Assembly (NCBI GenBank): GCA_963824395.1
Contig: CAWGPF010000001.1
Coordinates: 1,116,001-1,180,000 of the forward strand
Origin: 13-2-20CM-66-19 sp963824395
GTDB lineage: Bacteria > Pseudomonadota > Gammaproteobacteria > Steroidobacterales > Steroidobacteraceae
Length of the DNA: 64,000 nt
Direction: 5' to 3'
Shown in pieces: positions 17,076-26,590 of this stretch; position 1 is the stretch's first letter; each line of letters begins with the position of its first letter. The notes under the pieces are model-generated. The model did no database searches, had not been told where the DNA came from, and worked only from the letters and a program-made list of their open reading frames with translations. The position numbers were made by a program, and so were the translations under genes.

Positions 17076-18467
17076 TCAGACCTTGTCGGGGGGGGTGGTG
17101 CCGCCGCTGAACTGAGCGCGCGCCTGCGCCATGCGATAGGCGTGACCGGCGCGCCAGTCGCGCCAGTGCCGCAGCCCCACCAGGCCGTAGACCAGCCGGA
17201 AGAGACGCAGCCGCCATACCACGCGCGGCGACTCGAACAGGTCACCGGCCAGCATCGAGACCACGCCCTGTTCGAGCTGCCAGACGTTGCGGGGGTTGCG
17301 GAACATGTCGCGGATGATCGGGCCGTTGAAGCGGTAGATGAAGAACGAGAAGCGTCGCATGGCGGTGCGCTGCCGCCGCTCCAGGCGCCGCTGCAGCGTC
17401 CGCTCACGCTGCGGCTCGCGCAGCGCGGTGTCGACGAGCTGCGCTGCCTGCTCGGCACTCGTCATCGCCAGGTACACGCCGGTCGAGAACACCGGATCGA
17501 GGAACGCGAAGGCGTCCCCGATGAGGATCCAGCCCGCGCCCGCCATGCTGCGCGAGTCATAGGAGTAGTTGCCCGTGACGCGCACCTGATCGCCGATCAG
17601 CTCGGCGCCCTTCAGGCGCTGCCACAGGTCCGGGTTCTGCCGCAGCGTCTCCAGCAGGAACTCGACCGTGCGTCCCTTGCGCTGCTTGAGGTAATCCGGC
17701 CAGCACACCGCACCGACGCTCATGACGTCGTTCGGCAGCGGGATCATCCACATCCAGCCGTGCGGGAAGCGGTACATGCTGATGTTGCCCGCGTCCGCAC
17801 CGCTGCGTGCCACCGCGCCGCGGAAGTGCCCGAAGATCGCCGCACTCTGGTGGTCCGGGTTCTTGCGTCGCAGCTGGCGCTTGCCGGCGAGAAAGGCGTC
17901 GCGGCCGCTGGCATCGATGAGGTAGCGCGCCTGGATGAGGTAGCGGGCGCCATCCGCGCGGCGCACCTGCACGCGCGTGGCGCGTGCGCCGGACTGCTCG
18001 ACGGCCAGCACCTCCTCGGCCTCGCGCGCATCCGCGCCGCACGCGCGCGCGTGCTCGAAGAGCATCTGGTCGAAGTCCTGGCGGTATACCTGGTAGGCGT
18101 GCGGTGGACTGGACCCGAGTGCACGGTCGAAGGCGAAGGTGTGGTAGCCCTGCGGGTTGTCGGACTCGAAGTCGGCGCCGCGCTTGTAGACCCCGAGGCT
18201 GCGAACCTTCTCGTGCACGCCGAGGCGCTCGAACAGGGGCAGATTCATCGGCAGCAGCGATTCGCCGATGTGGAAGCGCGGATGGCGCTCCTTCTCGAGC
18301 ACGATGACCTTGTAGCCGCGGCGCGCCAGCAGGGCCGCGGCGGTGCTGCCGGCCGGACCGCCGCCAATCACGACCACGTCGCATTGCTCGAAGCTGTTGT
18401 CGGACTGCTCCATGTCGGCCTTCAGCGCAGCCTGGCCGGCCGCGCCCGCGTCAGGGGAGGCAGGCAT
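17076..18467 (-). CDS. Flavin-dependent halogenase-like FAD oxidoreductase
   Basis: A 463-residue flavoprotein of the tryptophan-halogenase/geranylgeranyl-reductase superfamily. It has the FAD motif GGGPAGS (35-41), a lysine in VYKRGADF (K95) placed like the catalytic lysine of halogenases, the halogenase-type W-x-W-x-I-P motif (W238, W240, I242-P243) and F-x2-P-x2-S-x-G in AFLDPVFSTG (322-330). These are motif-level hints; many relatives are uncharacterised oxidoreductases. It follows putA on the same strand after 18 nt, has no partner flavin reductase beside it, and no biosynthetic cluster is visible. Confidence 0.75.
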   Translation of the reverse strand: MPASPDAGAAGQAALKADMEQSDNSFEQCDVVVIGGGPAGSTAAALLARRGYKVIVLEKERHPRFHIGESLLPMNLPLFERLGVHEKVRSLGVYKRGADFESDNPQGYHTFAFDRALGSSPPHAYQVYRQDFDQMLFEHARACGADAREAEEVLAVEQSGARATRVQVRRADGARYLIQARYLIDASGRDAFLAGKRQLRRKNPDHQSAAIFGHFRGAVARSGADAGNISMYRFPHGWMWMIPLPNDVMSVGAVCWPDYLKQRKGRTVEFLLETLRQNPDLWQRLKGAELIGDQVRVTGNYSYDSRSMAGAGWILIGDAFAFLDPVFSTGVYLAMTSAEQAAQLVDTALREPQRERTLQRRLERRQRTAMRRFSFFIYRFNGPIIRDMFRNPRNVWQLEQGVVSMLAGDLFESPRVVWRLRLFRLVYGLVGLRHWRDWRAGHAYRMAQARAQFSGGTTPPDKV

Positions 18468-18485
18468 TATGCTGCAAGCGTCGGG

Positions 18486-21400
18486 CTAGGACAGCAGCTC
18501 CACGTTGCCGCCGATGGCGGCCGTGTTGATCGTCAGCGTGCGCTCGGTGGCGAAGCGCAGCAGGTAATGCGGTCCACCGGCCTTGGGCCCGGTGCCCGAG
18601 AGCCCCTGGCCACCGAAGGGCTGCACCCCCACCACCGCGCCGATCATGTTGCGATTCACGTAGGTGTTGCCCACCGGCAAGGAGCGGAACAGGTGCTGGG
18701 CCACGCTCTCCAGGCGGCTGTGAACGCCGAGTGTCAGGCCGAAGCCCGTGCGGCGGATCGCCTCGAGAACCTTCGGCAGCTCGCCGCTGCGGTAGCGCGC
18801 CACGTGCAGGATCGGCCCGAATTCCTCGCTGCGCAGCTGGTCGAGGCTGTGCAGCTGAAACAGCTGCGGCGCGAAGAAGTAGCCGTGCTCCAGGCCCGCG
18901 GGCAGCTCGCAGGCGTACAGGAGCTGCGCCTCGCGGCGCATGCGCTGCGCGTGCCGCTCGAGCCGCTCGCGTGCGGCCGAGGAGATGACGGGCCCGATGT
19001 CCGTGGCAAGATTGCCCGGGTCACCGATCACGAGGCAGCGCATCGCGCCGATCAGCATCTCGATGGTGCGCTCGGCGATCTCCTCCTGCAGGTACAGCAC
19101 CCGCAGTGCCGAGCAGCGCTGGCCGGCGCTGGTGAAGGAGGACGTGATGACATCGTCCACCACCTGCTCGGGGAGCGCCGTCGCATCGACCACCATGGCA
19201 TTCACCCCGCCGGTCTCGGCAATCAGGGGCACGATCGCGCCCTCGCGGCTGGCGAGGGTGCGATTGATGCCGGCGGCGGTGGCGGTGGAGCCGGTGAAGG
19301 CGACCCCCGCAAGCGCCGCGTGCCGCAGCACCACCTCGCCAAAGGGCGGCCCGTCGGCGGGCGTCAGCTGCAGCACCGCCCCCGGCACGCCCGCCTCGTG
19401 CAGCAGGCGCGTCATGGCATGCGCGATCAGGGGGGTTGCGGGTGCGGGCTTGGCGATCACGGCGTTGCCGGCCATCAGCGCCGCGCTCACCTGCCCGGTG
19501 AAGATCGCCAGCGGGAAATTCCAGGGGCTGATGCACACGAACACGCCGCGCCCGTGCAGCGAGAGCGTATTGCGCTCCCCGGTAGGTCCGGGCATCAGCT
19601 GCGGCGCGCCGAACAGCTCACGCCCGCGCGCCGCGTAGTAGCGGCAGAAGTCGATCGCCTCGCGCATCTCGGCGAGCGCATCGGGCACGGTCTTGCCGGC
19701 CTCGCGCACGAGGAGGCTCAGGAACTCACCGCGCCGCGCCTGCAGCGCATCGGCGGCCCGCTCCAGGCATGCCGCGCGCTCGCTGGCGGGCGTCGTCTCC
19801 CACTCAAACTGGGCGGCCGCGGCGGCATCCATCGCCGCCGTGATCTCTGCGGCCGTGGCATCGCGCGTGTAGCCGACGATGACGCGCGTGTCGGCAGGGG
19901 ATACGACCGCCACGTCCGCCCGCGCCGCCGGCTCGCCGTTGAGGATCGGACCACCGCGGTACGGGGCCTCGGCGTGCTCCTGGATCTGGGTCTCGAGCGT
20001 GGCGAGTGCTGCCGGATCGCCGAAGTCCTCGCCGACCGAGTTGGCACGCTCGGCCCCGTAGAGCGCCTGCGGCTCGCGGATACGGATCGCCGGGCGGATT
20101 GCTGCCAGTGAAGTCAAAGGGTCGCGCACCACGTCGGCCACGGGCATCTGCGGGTTCAGGAACTGATGAACGAAGGAACTGTTGGCACCGTTCTCGAGCA
20201 GGCGCCGCACGAGGTAGGGCAGGAGGTCCTCGTGCGAGCCCACCGGGGCGTAGACGCGCACCGGCGGCAGGTCGGGCAGCTCGGCGCGGGCGGCCGCGTA
20301 CAGCGCCTCGCCCATGCCGTGCAGTCGCTGGAACTCGTAGCTCGCCCCGGCGGGAGCGAGCGCCAGTACGGCGGCGACCGTGAAGGCGTTGTGCGTGGCG
20401 AACTGTGGATAGATGACAGCACCGGCGGCGAACAGCACCTGCACGCACTGCAGGTAACTCGCATCGGTGGCGTCCTTGGAGGTGTACACCGGGAAGCTCG
20501 CAAGTCCGCGCTCCTGGGCGCGCTTGATCTCGCTGTCCCAGTAGGCGCCCTTCACGAGGCGCACTCCCATGCGGCGGCCGCTGTCACGTGCCAGCGCCGC
20601 CACCCAGTCGAGCAGCCTTGGTGCCCGCCGCCCGTAGGCCTGCACCGCAAGCCCGAGGCCGTCCCAGTCGCGCGTGACCGGATCGCGCGCCAGCGTCTCC
20701 ACGATATCGAGCGACAGGTCGAGGCGATCGGCCTCCTCGGCATCGATGGTGAAGCCGATGCCGGCGCGCGCGGCGCGGCGCGCGAGCTCGAGCATGCGCG
20801 GCGCAAGCTCGCTGTTGACGCGCGCGCTCTGCAGCAGCGTGTAGCGCGGCTCGAGCGCGGAGAGCTTCACCGAGATCCCCGAGCGCGCATAGGTGCCACG
20901 CGCGCTCTGCCGCCCGAGCACGTCGATGGCGTGCGCGTAGGAGGCGAAATAGCGCTCGGCGTCGCTGCCCGTGCGGGCGCCCTCCCCCAGCATGTCGAAG
21001 GAGCACAGCGCGAGCTCCGGCTCCGAGCGCGTGCGCGCCAGTGCCGCCTCGATCGAGTCCCCGACGATGAAAGCGTGCCCCATCATCTGCATCGACTGGC
21101 GCATCGCGGCGCGCACGATGGGCGCCACCAGCGGGGCCGCGAGGCTCGCCGCCGTGAACTCACCGCTGAGCTGCTGGGTGACATCCGGCAGCAGCCGGCC
21201 CGCGGCCCCGAGCAGTACGAAGCCGGTGCGCAGCATGAGCGCGGTGTTGCCGGGGACACCCGCCTCGCGCACCGTGGCCAGGCGCTCGGCGATCAGCTGG
21301 TCGGCGCGCTTCGGATCGGGCGTGCGCAGCAGCGCTTCCGCGAGCCCCATGAGCGCCTTGCCCTGCGCGCTGTCGAGCGGGAACTGCTCGAGCATCTGCT

Positions 21401-21617
21401 CGACGAGCGGCCGCGTGCGTGTGTCGGCGCGCGCCACCTCGACCCAGCGTGCCGCGCGGGCCTGCGCGCCCCGCAGCGCCGCCTCGCTCGCACCGAGCTT
21501 CGCCAGGATCTCCTCCGAGGCGTCCTCCTCCGGGCGCAGCGTCGCGGCGCGCAGCCGCTCGCGCAGCTCAGACAGCTGCGCGCCTGCGGACGGGGCATTC
21601 GGGGCAGCAATGCTCAT
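18486..21617 (-). CDS. putA: Bifunctional proline dehydrogenase / glutamate-semialdehyde dehydrogenase PutA
   Basis: Oxidises proline to glutamate in two steps at the inner membrane face. The 1043-residue protein has the FAD proline dehydrogenase barrel in the first half (VRLVKGAYWDSEIK) and the NAD aldehyde dehydrogenase in the second half, with catalytic cysteine in SAGQRCSALRV (about residue 835) and AETGGVNAMVVD. It lacks the N-terminal ribbon-helix-helix domain of the 1320-residue enteric PutA, so it cannot repress its own gene; a divergent Lrp-type regulator sits upstream. Confidence 0.95.
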   Translation of the reverse strand: MSIAAPNAPSAGAQLSELRERLRAATLRPEEDASEEILAKLGASEAALRGAQARAARWVEVARADTRTRPLVEQMLEQFPLDSAQGKALMGLAEALLRTPDPKRADQLIAERLATVREAGVPGNTALMLRTGFVLLGAAGRLLPDVTQQLSGEFTAASLAAPLVAPIVRAAMRQSMQMMGHAFIVGDSIEAALARTRSEPELALCSFDMLGEGARTGSDAERYFASYAHAIDVLGRQSARGTYARSGISVKLSALEPRYTLLQSARVNSELAPRMLELARRAARAGIGFTIDAEEADRLDLSLDIVETLARDPVTRDWDGLGLAVQAYGRRAPRLLDWVAALARDSGRRMGVRLVKGAYWDSEIKRAQERGLASFPVYTSKDATDASYLQCVQVLFAAGAVIYPQFATHNAFTVAAVLALAPAGASYEFQRLHGMGEALYAAARAELPDLPPVRVYAPVGSHEDLLPYLVRRLLENGANSSFVHQFLNPQMPVADVVRDPLTSLAAIRPAIRIREPQALYGAERANSVGEDFGDPAALATLETQIQEHAEAPYRGGPILNGEPAARADVAVVSPADTRVIVGYTRDATAAEITAAMDAAAAAQFEWETTPASERAACLERAADALQARRGEFLSLLVREAGKTVPDALAEMREAIDFCRYYAARGRELFGAPQLMPGPTGERNTLSLHGRGVFVCISPWNFPLAIFTGQVSAALMAGNAVIAKPAPATPLIAHAMTRLLHEAGVPGAVLQLTPADGPPFGEVVLRHAALAGVAFTGSTATAAGINRTLASREGAIVPLIAETGGVNAMVVDATALPEQVVDDVITSSFTSAGQRCSALRVLYLQEEIAERTIEMLIGAMRCLVIGDPGNLATDIGPVISSAARERLERHAQRMRREAQLLYACELPAGLEHGYFFAPQLFQLHSLDQLRSEEFGPILHVARYRSGELPKVLEAIRRTGFGLTLGVHSRLESVAQHLFRSLPVGNTYVNRNMIGAVVGVQPFGGQGLSGTGPKAGGPHYLLRFATERTLTINTAAIGGNVELLS

Positions 21618-21717
21618 GGGATTCTCGTGGGAATTGGCAGTGAATTGTGCTCATGCTAATGTCTTTTGCAGAGCATATTTATACGTTTTTGGCACTTTAA
21701 TAGTCGATTCGACTGCC
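21618..21717. promoter_or_regulatory. Divergent putA / lrp-like control region
   Basis: The 100-nt space between the divergent putA and Lrp-type genes is strikingly AT-rich (about 21655-21712) compared with the surrounding sequence, with TATTTATAC and TTTAATAG stretches. It must hold both promoters, and by analogy with other Lrp/PutR pairs probably the regulator's site. I could not pick convincing -35/-10 pairs by eye. Confidence 0.6.
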
Positions 21718-22233
21718 ATGGCCGAGAAAACACCCCAGGCGACCGGCGCAACCACCGCAGAGCGCGGCCTCGACCGCATCGATCGGCGGCTCTTGGTGCG
21801 GCTGCAGCAGGACGGGCGCACCCCCGTGGCGCAGCTGGCGCGCGAAGTGCATCTCACCGTCACCCCGACGCTCGAGCGCGTGCGGCGCCTGGAGACTTCC
21901 GGCTACATCGAGGGGTATTTTGCGCGCCTGAGCCCGGCGCGCCTCGGTCTCGGACTCCTCGCCTACGTGGAAGTGTCCCTCGACCGCACCACGCCGGATG
22001 CCTTCGAGCGCTTCAAGCAGGTGATGCTGGCGCACGATGAGGTAATGGAGTGCCACATGGTGGCCGGTGGTTTCGACTACCTCCTCAAGGTGCGCGTCAC
22101 CGACATGGAGAGCTACCGCCGCTTCCTCGGCGACCGCATCGCATCCGTGCGCGGCGTGCAGCAGACGCACACCTACTTCGTCATGGAGGAGGTGAAGTCC
22201 ACGCACCGCCTCATCGTGCCGGAGAGCCCCTAG
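21718..22233 (+). CDS. Lrp/AsnC-family transcriptional regulator, probable putA regulator
   Basis: A 171-residue regulator with N-terminal helix-turn-helix (LDRIDRRLLVRLQQDGR ... LAREVHLTVTPTLERVRRLE) and a C-terminal RAM effector domain (VSLDRTTPDAFERF, MVAGGFDYLLKV). Divergent transcription from putA, which itself lacks the RHH repressor domain, suggests proline-responsive activation of putA, as described for PutR-type proteins. The ATG at 21718 is chosen because the frame upstream overlaps putA. It ends in a 4-nt convergent overlap with the aminotransferase gene. Confidence 0.88.
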   Translation: MAEKTPQATGATTAERGLDRIDRRLLVRLQQDGRTPVAQLAREVHLTVTPTLERVRRLETSGYIEGYFARLSPARLGLGLLAYVEVSLDRTTPDAFERFKQVMLAHDEVMECHMVAGGFDYLLKVRVTDMESYRRFLGDRIASVRGVQQTHTYFVMEEVKSTHRLIVPESP

Positions 22234-23426
22234 GCTGCGAGCACCTGCGCCGTGGCGCGCGCCACGTAGGCGAGGTTGTCCTTGCGCAGGCCGGCGATGT
22301 TGATGCGGCTGTCGTCGGTCATGTAGATGTGGTGCGCGGCGCGCAGCGCCTGCACCTGCGCGGTGCTGATACCGAAGAAAGAAAACATGCCGCGCTGACG
22401 CGCGATGAAGCCGAAGTCGCGCTGCGGGCAGTGGCGGGCGAGCTCGTCCACGAAGTCGTGGCGCAGTCCCTGGATACGCGCCCGCATGCCCTGCACTTCC
22501 TGCTGCCACTGCGCGCGCAGGCCGGCATCGGCGAGGATCCGCCGCACGATCTCCGCGCCGTGATCGGGCGGCATTGACCACATGCCGCGCCCGAGGCGTA
22601 CCAGCTGGCTGAGCGCCGCATCCGCAGCCTTGGGGCTCTCGGTGATGACGTGCAGCGCACCGACGCGCTCGCGGTAGAGCCCGAAGTTCTTCGAGCACGA
22701 CACGGCGCACACCACCTCCGGCAGCTCCGCGCAGAACAGGCGCAGCCCGAAGGCGTCCGCATCCAGGCTCTCGCCCAGGCCCTGGTAGGCCATGTCGATG
22801 AAGGGCAGCAGGCGGCGGCGGCGCACCACTTCCAGGAGTGTCCGCCACTCATCCTGCGAAAGATCCGCACCAGTCGGGTTGTGGCAGGCGGCGTGCAGCA
22901 GCACCACCGCCCCCGCCGGCAGCTTCTCAAACGCCGCCAGCAGGTTCGCGAACTGCACCCCGCCGGTGTGCGGATCGAAATAGGGGTAGCGCTCCAGCTT
23001 CAGTCCCGCCCCGGAGAGCAGCGGCACGTGATTCGCCCAGGTGGGGGAGCTCACGTGCACCACCGTGGCGGGGGCGGCGGCGCGGATGAGGTCTGCGCCT
23101 AAGCGCAGCGCGCCGCAGCCGCCGGGGGTCTGCACGGTGCGCACGCGCGCCCCACTGAGTGCCGGGTGCGCGGCCCCGAACACGAGCTTCTCCATCTCGG
23201 CGTTGAAGCCTGGGTTACCCGCCGGCCCGACGTAGCTCTTGGTGGTCTGCTGCGCGATGAGCGCGTTTTCGGCCCTGCGCACCGACTCGAGCACCGGCGT
23301 CTCGCCGTGGTCGTCGCGGTATACGCCGACGCCCAGATCGACCTTGCGGGTATCAGGATCGGCGCGAAACGCCGCCATCAGCCCGAGGATCGAATCCGCA
23401 GTGATGAGCTCCAGAGCCTCGAACAT
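22230..23426 (-). CDS. Aspartate/aromatic amino acid aminotransferase
   Basis: PLP class I aminotransferase exchanging amino groups between aspartate or aromatic amino acids and 2-oxoglutarate. The 398-residue protein matches AspC/TyrB from end to end: KVDLGVGVYRD, KSYVGPAGNPGF, CHNPTGADLS, PLP lysine in SCSKNFGLYRERVG (K246), and the SRINIAGLRKDNL C-terminus. AspC versus TyrB preference cannot be read from the sequence. The unrelated Lrp-type gene converges on it with a 4-nt overlap. Confidence 0.93.
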   Translation of the reverse strand: MFEALELITADSILGLMAAFRADPDTRKVDLGVGVYRDDHGETPVLESVRRAENALIAQQTTKSYVGPAGNPGFNAEMEKLVFGAAHPALSGARVRTVQTPGGCGALRLGADLIRAAAPATVVHVSSPTWANHVPLLSGAGLKLERYPYFDPHTGGVQFANLLAAFEKLPAGAVVLLHAACHNPTGADLSQDEWRTLLEVVRRRRLLPFIDMAYQGLGESLDADAFGLRLFCAELPEVVCAVSCSKNFGLYRERVGALHVITESPKAADAALSQLVRLGRGMWSMPPDHGAEIVRRILADAGLRAQWQQEVQGMRARIQGLRHDFVDELARHCPQRDFGFIARQRGMFSFFGISTAQVQALRAAHHIYMTDDSRINIAGLRKDNLAYVARATAQVLAA

Positions 23427-23447
23427 CGCGCCGTCCTCCGAATTGGA

Positions 23448-25154
23448 TCAGTTGCTCTTCGCCGCCGCGGCCGCCAGCGCACGCTTGCGTGCCGCCTCGA
23501 ACTCATCGCCGGATTTCCAGGTAGGCAGCGCGTCGGCCTGCGCGATCAGCCAGCCCGTCAGCAGGTATAGCTGCGCATCCTGGATCATGCCATCGAAGTT
23601 CCAGCTGTCCTCGAGCTTGTCGCCCGGCTGATGGTACTTCTTCAGCTCCCACTCATCGTGCTGCTGCTTACCCCAGCCGGCGGGCTTGCCGATGATGTCG
23701 GTGCCCTCGCTGAAGAACAGCGCCGGCACCCCGATCTTGGCGAACGAGAACTGGTCGGAGCGGTAGTAATAGCCGCGGTCCGGGTACTGGTCCCCGACCA
23801 GCGTGCGGCCCTGCGACTTCGCCACGCCCTCGGCCACGGCGTCCAGCGAGGACTTGCCGTAGCTGATCTCCACCGCATCGCGACTGCGGCCGAAGATGTT
23901 GCCGCCGTCGATGTTGATGTTCGCGGCGATGCGGCCGGCGGGCACGGAGGGGTGCTGCGCGTAGTAGGCGCTGCCGAGCAGACCACGCTCCTCACCGGCG
24001 ACGAACAACGCCATGATCGTGCGGCGCGGGCGCTGCGGCAGGGCCGCGAAGGCGCGCGCAACGGCGAGCACCTGGGCGCAGCCGGAGGCGTTGTCGACCG
24101 CGCCGTGGTAGATCTTGTCGCCGCTCTTGTCCGGCTCGCCGATGCCGAAGTGGTCGTGGTGGGCGCTGTAGATCAGCACCTGCGGGGCGAGCTTCGGGTC
24201 GTTCCCGGGCAGCACGCCGCCGACGTTGGCGGTCTTCACGCGCGAGAGCGTATTGGTGAAGGCAAGCGAGGTCGTGAGTCCCAGCGGCACGGGCTTGAAG
24301 TCGCGCGAGTGCGCCGACTCGATGAGCTTGTCGAGGTCGTAGCCGGCGGACTTCAGCAGCCGGCGCACCGCATCCTCGCTGGCCCAGGCGCGCACGCTCA
24401 TGCGCGGCTCGTTGCTCGCCGGCAGCTCGAACTGCTCCCCGCCCCAGGAACTCTGCACCACCTGGAACGGGTAGCCGGCCGACGGGGTCGTGTGGATGAT
24501 GATGGCGCCGGCGGCTTTCTGGCGCGTGGCGCTCTCGTACTTGTAGTCCCAGCGCCCGTAGTAGAGGCGCCGCTTGCCCGCGAACAGGTTCGGGTCCCAG
24601 TCGGGGTCATTGTTCATCATCACGAGGATCTTGCCGGCAAGATTGGCGCCCTTGTAATCGTCCCACTGGTACTCGGGCGCCTGGATGCCGTAGCCGACGA
24701 ACACGAGCTCCGCGTTCGCGATGCTCACCTGCGGCTTCTGCTGGCCGCTGAAGGCGACGTAGTCGTCGTGCCAGGCGAGGTCCACCGCGCCACCCTTGCC
24801 CGTGAAGCTCCAGGTCTTGGGGAACTGCGACTTGATGCCGACGATGTCAAAGGGCTGCTGCCAGGCACCGTTGGCGAAGGCCGGCTGGTAGCCCATGCCC
24901 TCGAGCTGGGTCTGCAGATACAGGCGCGCCAGCTCATCCCCACGCGAGGCGGGACCTCGGCCCTCGAGCAGATCTGAGGCGAGAAAGCGGATCGGGCCTT
25001 GCAGCGCCCCCTGAGTAATGAAGACTCGCGCCGCGCGGTCCACCGCCGCGGGTATCGAAGCGGCGGGTGCGGCGGGTTGCGCCGCAGCGATGGCTGCCGC
25101 GGCCGCGGTCGCGGCGAAAACGCTCAGGCGGGCGAACAGTCGGCTCAGGATCAC
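23448..25154 (-). CDS. Secreted M28-family zinc metallopeptidase
   Basis: A 568-residue exported aminopeptidase-like protein. From GTG at 25154 (GAGG just upstream) it starts with a signal peptide (MILSRLFARLSVFAAT...), an initial domain, a PA insert (about 130-260) and an M28 zinc domain: HHDHFG, GAVDNASGCAQ, EERGLLGS, and INIDGGN provide the two-zinc ligands and general base. It is 21 nt upstream of the aminotransferase gene on the same strand. Confidence 0.9.
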   Translation of the reverse strand: MILSRLFARLSVFAATAAAAAIAAAQPAAPAASIPAAVDRAARVFITQGALQGPIRFLASDLLEGRGPASRGDELARLYLQTQLEGMGYQPAFANGAWQQPFDIVGIKSQFPKTWSFTGKGGAVDLAWHDDYVAFSGQQKPQVSIANAELVFVGYGIQAPEYQWDDYKGANLAGKILVMMNNDPDWDPNLFAGKRRLYYGRWDYKYESATRQKAAGAIIIHTTPSAGYPFQVVQSSWGGEQFELPASNEPRMSVRAWASEDAVRRLLKSAGYDLDKLIESAHSRDFKPVPLGLTTSLAFTNTLSRVKTANVGGVLPGNDPKLAPQVLIYSAHHDHFGIGEPDKSGDKIYHGAVDNASGCAQVLAVARAFAALPQRPRRTIMALFVAGEERGLLGSAYYAQHPSVPAGRIAANINIDGGNIFGRSRDAVEISYGKSSLDAVAEGVAKSQGRTLVGDQYPDRGYYYRSDQFSFAKIGVPALFFSEGTDIIGKPAGWGKQQHDEWELKKYHQPGDKLEDSWNFDGMIQDAQLYLLTGWLIAQADALPTWKSGDEFEAARKRALAAAAAKSN

Positions 25155-25371
25155 GGGGGCCTCTGCCAGGCTTGCGAAAGGGGTCGCAACGGTAGCATGC
25201 GTCCCGGCGGCCGTGGGCGGCGGCCTTCGGGCCGCGCGCAAGGTCAAAGGTCACGGAACCGTCATCCCGCGACCCCCTGAAAGAGCGGGTCTTGCCCCCC
25301 TCCCCGCCAGCGCGGCAGCCGGCTGCACCGCCGGGCAATGAGGCCTTGCCAAAGACGTACGCAAGTCCCAC

Positions 25372-25411
25372 TTAAGGGGGATGGGCGTGATAAGTTACGC
25401 CGCCCCCTTAA
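25372..25411. repeat. Interrupted inverted repeat upstream of the desaturase gene
   Basis: Outer arms TTAAGGGGG (25372-25380) and CCCCCTTAA (25403-25411) are exact reverse complements; an inner GGCGT/ACGCC pair extends the symmetry around GATAAGTT. It ends 27 nt before the desaturase ATG. It could be a repressor operator or an RNA hairpin in the leader. The rest of the 25155-25438 interval shows no gene. Confidence 0.6.
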
Positions 25412-25438
25412 ATTGACACGTACTTACAAGCCAGAAAC

Positions 25439-26590
25439 ATGAGTACTGCCACCTTGCGCGAGCCGAAGCCGCCGCTCATCTGGGCCAACACACTGATGTT
25501 CGTGCTGACGGGGGCCATCGCGCTCGTCGCCGTGCCTTGGTACGGGCTCACCCACGGCTTCACCACCGCGACCTGGGTGGTGGCGGTGCTGCTGGCGGGC
25601 GCCAACGGTATGGCGATCACCGCCGGCTACCACCGCCTGTGGGCGCACAAGACCTACGAGGCCCACTGGAGCGTGCGCTGGGCGCTGCTGCTGTTTGGCA
25701 CCATGGCGCTGCAGAACAGCGTGTTCGCCTGGGCGAGCGGGCACCGCACCCATCACCTGCATGTCGACGATGAGGCGCTCGACCCGTACTCGGCGCGGCG
25801 CGGCTTCTGGTTCTCGCACATCGGCTGGATGCTGCGCGAATACCCGAGCGGCAAGGAAGACTTCACCAACATCCCGGACCTCAAGCGCGACCCGCTGCTC
25901 GCCTTCCAGCACCGCCACTACGTGCTGCTGGCGGTGTCTTTGAACTTCGGCCTGCCGCTGCTGGCTGGCCTGGTGTTCGGGGACGTGTGGGGCATGCTGA
26001 TCCTCGCCGGTTTCATGCGCCTGGTATGGAGCCACCACGTCACCTTCTTCATCAACTCCCTGGCCCACATGTGGGGCACGCGGCCCTACACCGAGGACAA
26101 CTCCGCGCGCGACAACCCGGTGCTCGCGGTGGTCACGTATGGTGAGGGCTACCACAACTTCCACCACATCTTCGCGCACGACTACCGCAACGGCGTGCGC
26201 TGGTGGCAGTGGGACCCGACCAAGTGGCTGATCGGGGCCCTGAGCCTCGTGGGTCTGACCCACCGCCTCAAGCGCACACCCGCCTTCCAGATCCAGAAGG
26301 CGCTGCTCGCCATGCAGTTCACGCGCGCCCAGGCGAGCCTTGCGCGCTATCCGGCCGAGACCCATTCGCACCTGGAGCCGCTGCGGGCGCGACTAGCGCA
26401 CGAGTACGAGAACTTCCTCACCGCGATTGCCGAGTGGGCACGCGTCAAGGAGGAATGGCTCGGCGAGAAGAAGCGTGCCGTGCTCGAGCAGTGGGACCAG
26501 GTCGACCTGCAGAGCAAGCTGCGCGAGATCGAGCGCCGCCTGAACCTGCAGCGCCGGCGGCTGCGCATCCTGCACGCCCAGCTCGCCTGA
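25439..26590 (+). CDS. Membrane acyl-CoA/acyl-lipid delta-9-type fatty acid desaturase
   Basis: Di-iron desaturase introducing a double bond into saturated acyl chains at the inner membrane. The 383-residue protein has the three histidine boxes HRLWAH (65-70), HRTHH (102-106) and HNFHH (about 239-243) between hydrophobic segments. A charged C-terminal extension (about 290-383) is predicted coiled-coil and exceeds the minimal desaturase. The ribosome site before ATG 25439 is weak. It has its own upstream inverted repeat and a palindrome right after the stop. Confidence 0.93.
   Translation: MSTATLREPKPPLIWANTLMFVLTGAIALVAVPWYGLTHGFTTATWVVAVLLAGANGMAITAGYHRLWAHKTYEAHWSVRWALLLFGTMALQNSVFAWASGHRTHHLHVDDEALDPYSARRGFWFSHIGWMLREYPSGKEDFTNIPDLKRDPLLAFQHRHYVLLAVSLNFGLPLLAGLVFGDVWGMLILAGFMRLVWSHHVTFFINSLAHMWGTRPYTEDNSARDNPVLAVVTYGEGYHNFHHIFAHDYRNGVRWWQWDPTKWLIGALSLVGLTHRLKRTPAFQIQKALLAMQFTRAQASLARYPAETHSHLEPLRARLAHEYENFLTAIAEWARVKEEWLGEKKRAVLEQWDQVDLQSKLREIERRLNLQRRRLRILHAQLA

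Noticed and set aside
25413..25418. TTGACA read as a -35 for the desaturase
   Set aside because: It lies 20 nt before the ATG, so a matching -10 and start would fall at or inside the gene.
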